Assembly: GCA_029932895.1 (NCBI GenBank)
Contig: JAOZPF010000074.1
Location: 1-11,418 of the forward strand
Source: Anaerolineae bacterium
GTDB lineage: Bacteria > Chloroflexota > Anaerolineae > B4-G1 > DUEL01
Reading direction: 5' to 3'
Length of the DNA stretch: 11,418 nt
The notes beneath the pieces were generated by a model. That model did not search any database. It worked only from the letters and a program-made list of their open reading frames with translations, and was not told where the DNA came from. Positions within the stretch are counted from its first letter, which is position 1, and the number at the start of each line of letters is the position of its first letter. Position numbers and translations under genes: made by a program. Shown here one piece after another: positions 1-6,578 of the stretch.

Positions 1-88
1 AAAGTGAGCGAAGCAAGGCAATCTCCCCCTCGCAAGAAAGGGGCCGCTTCGTCGCTGTACCTCCGCAAAGAGAGGACGAGCAATTATT
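1..88. repeat. Intergenic palindromic segment at left window edge
   Basis: No gene is supported here. CGAAGC at 9-14 pairs with GCTTCG at 46-51, and inside it CCCC (25-28) can pair with GGGG (40-43), giving a two-part hairpin with a loop rich in A. The reverse complement of the first 30 bases (GGAGATTGCCTTGCTTCGCTC) resembles short intergenic repeats seen in many bacteria. No run of T follows, so it is a poor intrinsic terminator. A plus-strand frame is open from base 1 but its translation looks like no protein. Copy number cannot be judged from one window. Confidence 0.35.
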
Positions 89-106
89 TTGCTGAAAGGG
101 AAAAAC

Positions 107-1333
107 GTGAAGAGAGACCTGGACCAGTTAATGGAGGAACGCGGCCTTGATGGGGCCATTGTCAGTGGACCGGCGCGGGGGAATCCCACCCTCGCCTACC
201 TCCTGGGTGGCGCGGCAGTCAGCCAGGGGATCGTGGTCAAGAAACGAGGAGAACCCCCTTTCTTTGTCCATTCCCCTATCGAGCGCGAAGAGGCCGCCGC
301 CACCGGGATGCGGCTGGTCAATATGAGCGAGTACGGGTACATCGACATCCTGCGCGCAAAGGGAAACCGGCTGGATGCAGATGTCGAGCTCTATCGGCGT
401 ATTCTGGACGGCCTGGACGTGCGCGGCGAGGTGGGCTTTTACGGTGTCGCCGACCAGGGCAAGGCCTACTTGTTCCTGCAGGCACTGGACCGGGCTCTGC
501 CCGATGTGCATGTGCGCGGCGAGTACGAGCAGGGTCTCTTTGACATCGCCCGAGCGACCAAGGACGAGGCCGAGGTCGCACTCATCCGCGAGGCCGGGCG
601 CAAGACTGCCGCGGTCATCAACGGCACCGTCGCCTTTATGCGCCGCCACCGGGTGGTGGACGAGACGCTGGTGACAGACGACGGGTCCCCACTGACCGTG
701 GGCCGGGTCAAGCAGGAAATCCTCCGCCTCCTGGCTGAGCGAGGGATGGAGGACCCGGAGGGGGTCATCTTTGCCATCGGGCGAGAGGGAGGTGTCCCGC
801 ACAACAAGGGCGGCGCCAATACCCCCATCCGCCTGGGACAGACGATTGTCTATGACCTCTATCCGCGGGGGGCCGACGGCTACTTTTTCGACTGCACCCG
901 CACCTTCTGCTTGGGGTACGCCCCGCCGGAGGTGCAGCAGGTCTACCAGGATGTGGCCGACTGTGTGGACGCGGTCGTCGCCGCCATCAAGGTGGGTGTA
1001 GAGGCACGAGCCCTGCAGCGGCTGACCTGCGAGTTCTTTGAGGCGCGCGGTCATCCCACCATCGCCAGCGATCCCAAGACCGAGCGGGGGTACGTCCACT
1101 CCGTCAGCCACGGCCTGGGGCTGGCGGTGCACGAGGAGCCCCGCTTTTCCGACGTCCCCAGTAACACCCAGACCCTCCAGCCGGGCCACGTCTTTACCGT
1201 CGAACCGGGTCTCTACTACCCCGACCGGGGGTATGGCATCCGTATCGAGGACGTGGTGTGGATCGACGAACAGGGAGAGGTGCACAACCTGACCCCACTC
1301 CCCCGCGAGTTGGTCGTGGAGATGGGCGCGTGA
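107..1333 (+). CDS. M24 family metallopeptidase (Xaa-Pro aminopeptidase/dipeptidase type)
   Basis: Cytoplasmic two-metal peptidase that would release the N-terminal residue before proline or split Xaa-Pro dipeptides. There is no signal peptide. The first ~140 residues form the creatinase-type N-terminal domain. The C-terminal pita-bread domain keeps all five expected metal ligands: D250 (VYDLYPRG), D262 (FFDCTRTF), H335 (VSHGLGLAVHEEP), E366 (TVEPGLYYP) and E381 (RIEDVV), numbered from GTG at 107. At about 408 residues it is of normal family length. GTG at 107 is chosen because AAAGGG lies 6 bases upstream and the product then starts MKRDLDQLMEERGLD, typical of the family. An in-frame TTG at 89 is the alternative. 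The stop overlaps the next gene start as GTGA, indicating translational coupling. The exact substrate within M24 cannot be settled from sequence. Confidence 0.9.
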   Translation: MKRDLDQLMEERGLDGAIVSGPARGNPTLAYLLGGAAVSQGIVVKKRGEPPFFVHSPIEREEAAATGMRLVNMSEYGYIDILRAKGNRLDADVELYRRILDGLDVRGEVGFYGVADQGKAYLFLQALDRALPDVHVRGEYEQGLFDIARATKDEAEVALIREAGRKTAAVINGTVAFMRRHRVVDETLVTDDGSPLTVGRVKQEILRLLAERGMEDPEGVIFAIGREGGVPHNKGGANTPIRLGQTIVYDLYPRGADGYFFDCTRTFCLGYAPPEVQQVYQDVADCVDAVVAAIKVGVEARALQRLTCEFFEARGHPTIASDPKTERGYVHSVSHGLGLAVHEEPRFSDVPSNTQTLQPGHVFTVEPGLYYPDRGYGIRIEDVVWIDEQGEVHNLTPLPRELVVEMGA

Positions 1334-2625
1334 GCCTCGCTGACCGGGTCGAGCAAACGCTGCGCGCGTACCGCCTCCCCGGCCTGGAGGAAGCGCTGCC
1401 AGCGGATACATTCGTCCTGCCCCACTATGGCGGCTACTCCATCGCCAACATCCCCGCCACAGTCGCCGCGATGCTGGGGACAGAGCTAGAAGGAGCCATG
1501 CCGCCCATCCCCGCCGAGCTGTGGGCTGACCTGGCCGACGGGGTGCGCCATGTGGTCCTCGTCATCCTCGACGGGGTAGGCTACCGGTATATGCCGCAGA
1601 TGTTGGCCGATGCCGGACCTGGTTTCCGCCACCTGGCGGAAATGGGGCGGCTTTTTCCCCTCACCTCTGTCTTTCCTTCCACCACCGTCACCGCCCTAAC
1701 CACCCTCCGCACCGGACAGGCCCCCCTCGGTCACGGCTTTTTGGGCACCCGGCTGCTCATCGGCGAGTACGGCGTTATGGCCTTTATGCTCACCCTGGGG
1801 CCTGCCGCCAGCAAGCAGCGGGAGGAACTGCTCAGGTGGGGATGGGAGCCGGACGAGTTCGTCACCGCGCCCACGCTGGCCGAGCGGCTGAGCGCGGCCG
1901 GGGTTCCCACCATCGCCTACACTTATCACCACTTTGTCAACGGCGCGCTCTCGCGCATATTCCTGCGCGGGGTGGGCGAGGTGCGGGGGTATGCTGGCTT
2001 CAGCGACCAGTGGATCGACCTGCGCCAGACACTCGTCCGGCATCAGGACGAGCGGGTTTTCGTCAGCGCCTACTGGGCCAACTTTGACTCCCTCTCCCAC
2101 CTCTATGGGCCGCGAGCGGAGGCCGGCCGCGCCGACCTGCGCCACCTGGCGCGGGCGCTGGAGGAGGACCTGCTGGATCCGCTGCCGGCGGCGGCGCGAG
2201 AGGGCACGCTGCTGATGTTTGTGGCCGACCACGGTGAGGTCAGCACGCCGCCCGCGCGGGTGGTGCGGCTCGCCGACCATCCGGACCTGCAGCAGATGCT
2301 GCTCCTCCCGCCGGGCGGCGAGACCCGCGCTGCCTTTCTCTATGCCCGCCCCGGTCAGGCCGACGGGCTGCGCGCCTATGTCGCCGCGCATCTGGCTGAC
2401 CAGTTCGTCCCCTTGGAAACGGAGCGGGCGCTGGCGGCGGGGTTGTTCGGCCCGGGGGAGGCCACGCCCGAGCTGCAACGCCGCCTAGGCGACCTGCTGC
2501 TGCTGGCCCGGGGCGACAGCCGCTTGGTGGGGCCAAAAGACTTGGTAGAGATGCCCGGTCACCACGGCAGCCTGATGCCGGAGGAAATGCTGGTGCCGCT
2601 GCTGCTGATGCGCCTGGACGGATGA
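1330..2625 (+). CDS. Alkaline phosphatase superfamily protein (type I phosphodiesterase/nucleotide pyrophosphatase-like)
   Basis: Predicted two-metal phosphoesterase of 431 residues. Metal-site motifs appear in family order: D81 in VILDGVGY; a Ser/Thr-rich nucleophile segment PSTTVTALTTLRTG, where T119 best matches nucleophile spacing in nucleotide pyrophosphatases; D253 and H257 in WANFDSLSH; D300 and H301 in VADHGEV; and a late His pair, H411/H412, in PGHHGS. No signal peptide or membrane segment is evident, so a cytoplasmic location is inferred, unlike most characterised relatives. The GTG start at 1330 overlaps the peptidase stop (GTGA). An upstream in-frame ATG at 1258 would read backward into the peptidase gene and is rejected. 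The stop codon TGA at 2623-2625 overlaps an ATG at 2622, so coupling to tsaD is likely. Substrate unknown. Confidence 0.85.
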   Translation: MSLADRVEQTLRAYRLPGLEEALPADTFVLPHYGGYSIANIPATVAAMLGTELEGAMPPIPAELWADLADGVRHVVLVILDGVGYRYMPQMLADAGPGFRHLAEMGRLFPLTSVFPSTTVTALTTLRTGQAPLGHGFLGTRLLIGEYGVMAFMLTLGPAASKQREELLRWGWEPDEFVTAPTLAERLSAAGVPTIAYTYHHFVNGALSRIFLRGVGEVRGYAGFSDQWIDLRQTLVRHQDERVFVSAYWANFDSLSHLYGPRAEAGRADLRHLARALEEDLLDPLPAAAREGTLLMFVADHGEVSTPPARVVRLADHPDLQQMLLLPPGGETRAAFLYARPGQADGLRAYVAAHLADQFVPLETERALAAGLFGPGEATPELQRRLGDLLLLARGDSRLVGPKDLVEMPGHHGSLMPEEMLVPLLLMRLDG

Positions 2626-2636
2626 GGGGGAGCGTG

Positions 2637-3659
2637 ATGGCCGAGACGCGAATTCTGGGAATCGAGACCTCCTGCGACGAGACCGCTGCCGCGGTGGTGG
2701 AGGATGGACGGCATATCCTCTCCAACGTCATCGCCTCCCAGATCGAACTGCACGCCCAGTACGGCGGGGTCTTTCCAGAGATGGCCTCCCGTGCCCACAT
2801 CGAGGCCATCGTGCCGGTGATCCAGAAGGCAATGAGCGAGGCCCACCTGGGCTGGGACGACCTGGACGGCATCGCCGTGACCTATGGGCCGGGGCTGGTC
2901 GGCTCGCTCTTGGTGGGCGTCAACACGGCCAAGGGACTGGCCGCCGGCCGGGGACTGCCCCTGGTGGGGGTCAATCACTTGGAGGCCCACATCTATGCCC
3001 ACTGGCTGGAGACTGGGAGCGAGGGGTCCGCTCCGGCCGATCTGACCTTTCCCCTCCTGGCGCTCATCGTCTCCGGGGGACACACGGAGCTGGCGTTGAT
3101 GCGCGACCACAGTGATTATGTCTATCTGGGGGGCACCCTGGACGACGCGGCGGGGGAGGCGTTCGACAAGGTGGGGCGGCTGCTGGGGTTGGGGTATCCG
3201 GGCGGGCCGGCTATCGAGCGGGCGGCGGAGCAAGGCGACCCGAACCTGTTCCCCCTGCCGCGGGCCTGGATGGAGGGGACCTACGATTTCAGCTTCAGCG
3301 GGATAAAGACCGCCGTGGCGCGGCTGGTTCAGGCCCACGGCGGGGAGCCGCGCGGGCGGATGGTCGCCGACCTGGCGGCCTCGTTCCAGGCTGCTGTGGT
3401 GGATGTTCTGGCGGGAAAAGCGGCGGCCGCGGCGGAGGAATATCAGGCCACCGCCATTCTGCTCTGCGGTGGCGTCTCGGCCAACCAGACGTTGCGAACC
3501 GTGGTGCGGGAGCGGGCCGCCGTCCCGGTCTATACCCCCGCCCTCATTCTCTGCACCGACAATGCCGCCATGGTCGCTGCTTGCGGCCATCACCGCTTCC
3601 TGTCCGGCGTCCGCGCCGGGTGGGACCTGGACGTGGAGCCGGGGTTGCGGCTGACCTAG
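2637..3659 (+). CDS. tsaD: tRNA N6-adenosine threonylcarbamoyltransferase TsaD
   Basis: TsaD (Kae1/YgjD family) transfers threonylcarbamoyl from TC-AMP to A37 of tRNAs reading ANN codons, working with TsaB and TsaE. The 340-residue product has the ASKHA signatures: N-terminal GIETSCDETAAA, the YGPGLVGSLLVG loop, the metal-binding HLEAH motif (H114, H118), SGGHTEL, GGVSANQTLR near the end, and the third metal ligand D308 in LCTDNAAM. The ATG at 2637 is preferred because GGGGGAG lies just upstream and MAETRILGIETSCD matches the family start. ATG at 2622, overlapping the previous stop, would add five residues. It is the last gene of the plus-strand operon and converges on the TPR gene with only 7 bases between. 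tsaB and tsaE are not in the window. Confidence 0.97.
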   Translation: MAETRILGIETSCDETAAAVVEDGRHILSNVIASQIELHAQYGGVFPEMASRAHIEAIVPVIQKAMSEAHLGWDDLDGIAVTYGPGLVGSLLVGVNTAKGLAAGRGLPLVGVNHLEAHIYAHWLETGSEGSAPADLTFPLLALIVSGGHTELALMRDHSDYVYLGGTLDDAAGEAFDKVGRLLGLGYPGGPAIERAAEQGDPNLFPLPRAWMEGTYDFSFSGIKTAVARLVQAHGGEPRGRMVADLAASFQAAVVDVLAGKAAAAAEEYQATAILLCGGVSANQTLRTVVRERAAVPVYTPALILCTDNAAMVAACGHHRFLSGVRAGWDLDVEPGLRLT

Positions 3660-3666
3660 CTCTTTA

Positions 3667-4218
3667 TCAACTGCCCCTGCCCCCCAACAGCCTGTTGCGC
3701 AGTTTGAGCAGCGCCCGGATCGCTTTTTGTTGCGCGGTGGGCTTTTCCACCAGCATCAGCCCCATCTCATAGGTCGCCAGCCCGCCCCTCCGGTCCCCCG
3801 CTTTCCACATCTGGGTTCCCAACACCAGCAGCGTTCTGGCCCTTTTCTCCGTATCCCCCAGTTCGGCAAATATCTCGGCGGCCTGCTGGAGGACTTCTTG
3901 TGCCCGCATCCAATCACCCTGGTTGGCGAGCAGTTCGCCCAGGTTCCCCAGCGCCTGCGCCTCGCGGTCGCGGTCGCCCAGCCGCGCAAAGGCAGCCCGC
4001 GCCTCTTCCAGAGCCTCCTGGGCCTGATCCCACTTGTCCAGCACCCGGTACACCACGCCCAGGTTGTTCAGTACCTCCGCTGCTTCCCCCTCGTCCCCCG
4101 CGGCGGCGAACAATTCCTGCGCCTGCCCAAACCGCTCCGCCGCCTCCTCGTACAACCCCTCGTCAAAGAGGCGCAATCCTTCCTCTTTGAGCGCCTCGCC
4201 GTTCTTGTTCTCGCTCAT
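3667..4218 (-). CDS. Tetratricopeptide repeat (TPR) protein
   Basis: 183-residue protein made almost wholly of TPR helices: about four repeats near residues 6-40, 44-80, 84-120 and 124-158, with typical anchors such as LFDEGLYEEAAERF, LNNLGVVYRVLDKWDQAQEAL, LGNLGELLANQGDWMRAQEVL and GLATYEMGL. A basic tail (LLKLRNRLLGGRGS) follows. No signal peptide or enzyme domain. TPR arrays bind partner proteins; the partner is unknown. The ATG at 4218 has GGGGGGAAG immediately upstream. The gene lies 85 bp downstream of the double-HTH regulator on the same strand, so co-transcription is plausible. Confidence 0.88.
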   Translation of the reverse strand: MSENKNGEALKEEGLRLFDEGLYEEAAERFGQAQELFAAAGDEGEAAEVLNNLGVVYRVLDKWDQAQEALEEARAAFARLGDRDREAQALGNLGELLANQGDWMRAQEVLQQAAEIFAELGDTEKRARTLLVLGTQMWKAGDRRGGLATYEMGLMLVEKPTAQQKAIRALLKLRNRLLGGRGS

Positions 4219-4255
4219 TCTTCCCCCCTGCTCCTGACCTGGCTATCCGTTCTCC

Positions 4256-4282
4256 GTTACCTCCCCTGCGCGGGAAGGTAGG
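4256..4282. repeat. Copy 1 of a dispersed GTTRCCTCYCCTG element
   Basis: Lies in the 85-bp gap between the double-HTH gene and the TPR gene. It matches copies at 5045-5070 (GTTGCCTCTCCTGTGTCGGG) and, less well, at 5199-5225. The common core is CCTCYCCTGYG followed by a G-run and A/G-rich sequence. It has weak dyad symmetry (CCT...AGG) and no T-run, so it is not a convincing terminator. It could be a REP-like repeat or a protein-binding site. Confidence 0.4.
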
Positions 4283-4303
4283 CCAAGCAATTACCTGACC
4301 GGA

Positions 4304-4978
4304 TCAATATGTGATCTCGAGCAACCCTTCGGCGATATTCCGCAGCCCCCCGGCTGGCATCGTGGATAACTTGATCGCCACTTCCAGGTAGCTGCGGTTG
4401 ATCGGCTTGGTGATGAACTCACGCACCTCCTCCGGCAGCTCCAGAAAGGCGTGGTAGGCCTCTTGTTCCTTCTCCCATTGCCCCACCGGCCCCGACCGTT
4501 CGTCTAGGAAATATTCCAGTGGCCGTTCGAGGACCTCGGCCAACACCTCCAGTTCGGCCAGAGGGATCGGCCGCTCTCCATACTCGTATGACGAGATGCG
4601 GGCCGGGGAGCAGCCCAACACCTGGGCCAGCTCCTTCTGGGTGATGTCGGCGTCCAGCCGGGCCTGACGCAGCAGTGCCCCGACGATCCGGTGGCGCAGC
4701 CGCATCACCTCCTCCAGCGGCGGTAGTTTTTCCTCCACCAGCAACCGGGCCTGCTCATCCCAGAAATGAGCCACTGGGGTGTCCAGGAAGTAGGCCAAAA
4801 CCTCCAGCTCGGGCAGGGAGGCCGGTTTGCGTCCGTCCTCATAGGCGGTGATCGTGGCGGTGGAAACACCAAGCAGCTCCGCACACTCTCGCTTCGTCTT
4901 GTCCGCCCGGATGCGGGCATCGCGCAATAGCACACCGATGATCCGATTGCGCAGCGCCAATGTCTCTTGGATATCCAT
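4304..4978 (-). CDS. Tandem double XRE-type helix-turn-helix regulator
   Basis: 224-residue predicted DNA-binding protein with two XRE/Cro-like domains, residues ~12-75 and ~97-160. They are clearly a duplication with an 85-residue period: R12/R97, G37/G122, TITAYEDGRKP against RISSYEYGERP, and PELEVLAYFLDTPVAHF against AELEVLAEVLERPLEYF. A ~60-residue C-terminal part (LPEEVREFITKPINRSYLEV) carries no domain I recognise and may dimerise or sense a partner. ATG at 4978 has a strong GGAGGAGG site upstream. A promoter at 5243-5271 would give a ~258-nt leader holding the palindromic element at 5019-5170. The gene is divergent from DUF362, with overlapping promoters, and is followed by the TPR gene. 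Autoregulation is inferred from this layout, not shown. Confidence 0.9.
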   Translation of the reverse strand: MDIQETLALRNRIIGVLLRDARIRADKTKRECAELLGVSTATITAYEDGRKPASLPELEVLAYFLDTPVAHFWDEQARLLVEEKLPPLEEVMRLRHRIVGALLRQARLDADITQKELAQVLGCSPARISSYEYGERPIPLAELEVLAEVLERPLEYFLDERSGPVGQWEKEQEAYHAFLELPEEVREFITKPINRSYLEVAIKLSTMPAGGLRNIAEGLLEITY

Positions 4979-5018
4979 CTGCCTCCTCCGTACTGATGCT
5001 GGTGATTATGACTATGGA

Positions 5019-5170
5019 GTAACTGCTCAGGCTGCTCCTTCGCCGTTGCCTCTCCTGTGTCGGGGAGGGGAGAGGCGGGGGTTTGCGGGCGGCTTTGCCG
5101 CCCGCAGACTCCCATCTTCCTCTCTTCCATTCGCGGAGAGGCTAACTGGAAAGATGGGCTGAACAGTTAC
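5019..5170. repeat. 152-bp imperfect palindrome with cloverleaf-like fold
   Basis: The two halves (5019-5093 and 5097-5170) are imperfect reverse complements. The outer 12 bases (GTAACTGCTCAG against CTGAACAGTTAC) match 11 of 12, a middle block GCCTCTCC (5048-5055) matches GGAGAGGC (5135-5142), and the inner 17 bases match 15 of 17. Locally it can also form a closing stem plus three hairpins: 5048-5055/5069-5076 (8 bp), 5084-5093/5097-5106 (10 bp, TTT loop), and 5111-5118/5151-5158 (8 bp) continued by 5119-5124/5136-5141 (6 bp). It sits inside the predicted leader of the double-HTH mRNA. It could be a MITE-like insertion, a protein-binding cruciform or a structured leader RNA. It is not a tRNA: too long and without the TTCRA arm. 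It carries no coding potential I can support. Confidence 0.6.
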
Positions 5171-5198
5171 ATTATGGATAACTACCCTGCTGCCACCC

Positions 5199-5225
5199 GC
5201 CACCTCTCCTGTGCTGGGGAAGTGG
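5199..5225. repeat. Copy 3 of the dispersed element, forming a hairpin
   Basis: CCACCTCTCC (5200-5209) pairs with GGGGAAGTGG (5216-5225) with one mismatch and one G-U pair, leaving a 6-base loop TGTGCT. The segment from about 5173 (TATGGATAACT) onward resembles 5014-5070 (TATGGAGTAACT through CCTCTCCTGTG) in direct orientation. It looks like a partial duplicate of the left arm of the palindrome. It lies between the minus-strand promoter and the palindrome. Confidence 0.45.
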
Positions 5226-5242
5226 GCTGGAGCGCAACTATG

Positions 5243-5271
5243 ATTATAGCACAAGGAAGGGTTGCTCACAA
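5243..5271 (-). promoter_or_regulatory. Predicted sigma-70 promoter for the double-HTH gene
   Basis: On the minus strand the sequence reads TTGTGA (5266-5271), 17-base spacer, TATAAT (5243-5248), with TGTGC just before the -10. The predicted start is near 5236, about 258 bases upstream of the regulator start codon. The -35 overlaps that of the opposite promoter. The match is close to consensus, but no expression data are available. Confidence 0.6.
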
Positions 5272-5290
5272 AACCGGCCTGGGGTATACT
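5262..5290 (+). promoter_or_regulatory. Predicted sigma-70 promoter for the DUF362 gene
   Basis: TTGCTC (5262-5267), 17-base spacer, TATACT (5285-5290). The predicted start is near 5297, leaving a ~15-base leader that contains the strong ribosome site GGAGGTGA (5301-5308) before ATG 5312. The -35 box shares bases 5266-5267 with the -35 of the divergent promoter, so both polymerases could hardly bind at once. Confidence 0.55.
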
Positions 5291-5311
5291 TGTCTGTACT
5301 GGAGGTGAGTC

Positions 5312-6553
5312 ATGGCAAAGCAATTCCCCGGACGGGGCCGAGTGGCTGTTCTGCGCACGCGGCCCGAGACTGTGTTGGAGGACTATGCCCGACTGTTGGA
5401 CCTGGCAGGGGTCCGCGAAGCACTGCCCCAAGACAAGGAGACGCTGCTCAAGGTCAATGTCTCCTGGCAGACCTGGTATCCGGCCTGCTCTACCACTCCC
5501 TGGCAGCTCGAAGGCGTCATCCGTGCGCTCCTAAAGGCCGGCTACCGCAACCTGATCAGCGCTCACAACGACACCGTCGTCGTCGACGCCCGCGTGGGAG
5601 AGTACAACAATAAGCATCTCTATGTGACGGAAAAGTATGGCTTGCGCAACGTTCATCTCTACGAGCCACAGTATCGCTGGGTCCGCTACGAGCCTCCGCA
5701 ACCCTTTCTCGTGCTGGACCAGATCTATCCTGAGGGTATTCTCATCCCCGAGATCCTGGTCGGGCGGAACATCATCCAGCTCCCCACCGTCAAGACCCAT
5801 GTCTTTACCACCATCACCGGGGCGATGAAGAACGCCTTTGGTGGGCTTTTGGGCACCCGCCGTCACTGGACCCATTCCGTCATCCACGAGACGCTGGTGG
5901 ACCTGTTGATGATCCAGCAGGATATCCACCCCGGCCTTTTCGCCGTGATGGATGGCACCTTTGCCGGGGATGGGCCGGGGCCACGGGCGATGCGCTGGCA
6001 CGAGAAGGACATTATCCTCGCCTCTGCCGACCAGGTCGCCATTGACGCTATCTCCGCCCATATGCAGGGGTTCGACCCGCTCTCGATCCCCTTTATCCGC
6101 ACCGCCCACGAGATGGGGCTGGGTGTGGGCGACCCGAAAGAGATCGAGATTGTGGGAGAGGACCAGGATTGGGTGATGTCCCAGGCGTGGGGGTTTGTGC
6201 AGGAGGATACCTTTGCCAGCCGGGGCCAAAAGCTGATCTATCACGGCCCGCTCAAGCCCTTTGAGAATCTGCTTCTGCGCAGCCCGCTGGTCCCCTGGTC
6301 CTATTTTGCCTCCAACTTTTACCACAACGTCTACTGGTATCCCTTTGTGGGGCGCAAGCGAGTGGAGGCAGCGCTGCACACCAAGTGGGGGCGGCTCTTT
6401 GCCGACTATGGCGTGGAAAAGGGGCTGGGAGGCGCTGTACTACCGGGGATGGAGCCCAAGACGGTGGCGACAACCGCCGGACTGGCCCTGCTGGCGGCGG
6501 GGATGATCGCTGGTGGCTGGTGGCTGTTGGGCCACAGGCACAGGGAGGAATAG
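5312..6553 (+). CDS. DUF362 domain protein with C-terminal membrane anchor
   Basis: 413 residues. DUF362 hallmarks are visible: KVNVSWQTW near the N terminus, LIPEILVGRNIIQLPTVKTH, the TGAMKNAFGGLLG segment, and VMDGTFAGDGPGP. Many DUF362 proteins also carry ferredoxin-like Fe-S clusters; here no CxxCxxC motif is present, so it is a cluster-free member. The last 30 residues contain a hydrophobic stretch (~388-407, LALLAAGMIAGGWWLLG) followed by a basic/acidic tail HRHREE. With no signal peptide, this suggests a tail-anchored protein with its body in the cytoplasm. ATG is fixed by GGAGGTGA upstream. The biochemical role of DUF362 is not established. It is divergent from the double-HTH regulator and converges on the DUF4129 remnant, 25 bases away. 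Confidence 0.88.
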   Translation: MAKQFPGRGRVAVLRTRPETVLEDYARLLDLAGVREALPQDKETLLKVNVSWQTWYPACSTTPWQLEGVIRALLKAGYRNLISAHNDTVVVDARVGEYNNKHLYVTEKYGLRNVHLYEPQYRWVRYEPPQPFLVLDQIYPEGILIPEILVGRNIIQLPTVKTHVFTTITGAMKNAFGGLLGTRRHWTHSVIHETLVDLLMIQQDIHPGLFAVMDGTFAGDGPGPRAMRWHEKDIILASADQVAIDAISAHMQGFDPLSIPFIRTAHEMGLGVGDPKEIEIVGEDQDWVMSQAWGFVQEDTFASRGQKLIYHGPLKPFENLLLRSPLVPWSYFASNFYHNVYWYPFVGRKRVEAALHTKWGRLFADYGVEKGLGGAVLPGMEPKTVATTAGLALLAAGMIAGGWWLLGHRHREE

Positions 6554-6578
6554 CGGGCCTGCACGCTGGGCGGCCGGC

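Noticed and set aside
1258..1329. Upstream start for the phosphodiesterase adding 24 residues
   Set aside because: It would overlap 76 bases of the peptidase gene and add residues without similarity; GTG 1330 gives the usual 4-base overlap.
128..1411. Long minus-strand open frame (427 codons) opposite the M24 peptidase
   Set aside because: Its translation has no family motif, while the plus strand holds a complete M24 active site. Open antisense frames are common at this GC content.
4259..4282. Intrinsic terminator of the double-HTH gene
   Set aside because: The stem is short and mismatched and no T-run follows on the minus strand.
5084..5106. Intrinsic terminator/attenuator (10-bp GC stem, 3-base loop)
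   Set aside because: Neither strand has a T-run after the stem; read on the minus strand it is followed by AACCCCC.
5019..5170. tRNA or tmRNA gene, because of the cloverleaf shape
   Set aside because: Arms and length do not fit, and there is no T-arm TTCRA sequence, anticodon loop or CCA end.
4256..5225. CRISPR array from the repeated CCTCYCCTGYG units
   Set aside because: Only three diverged copies, irregular spacing with a gene between two of them, and no cas genes.
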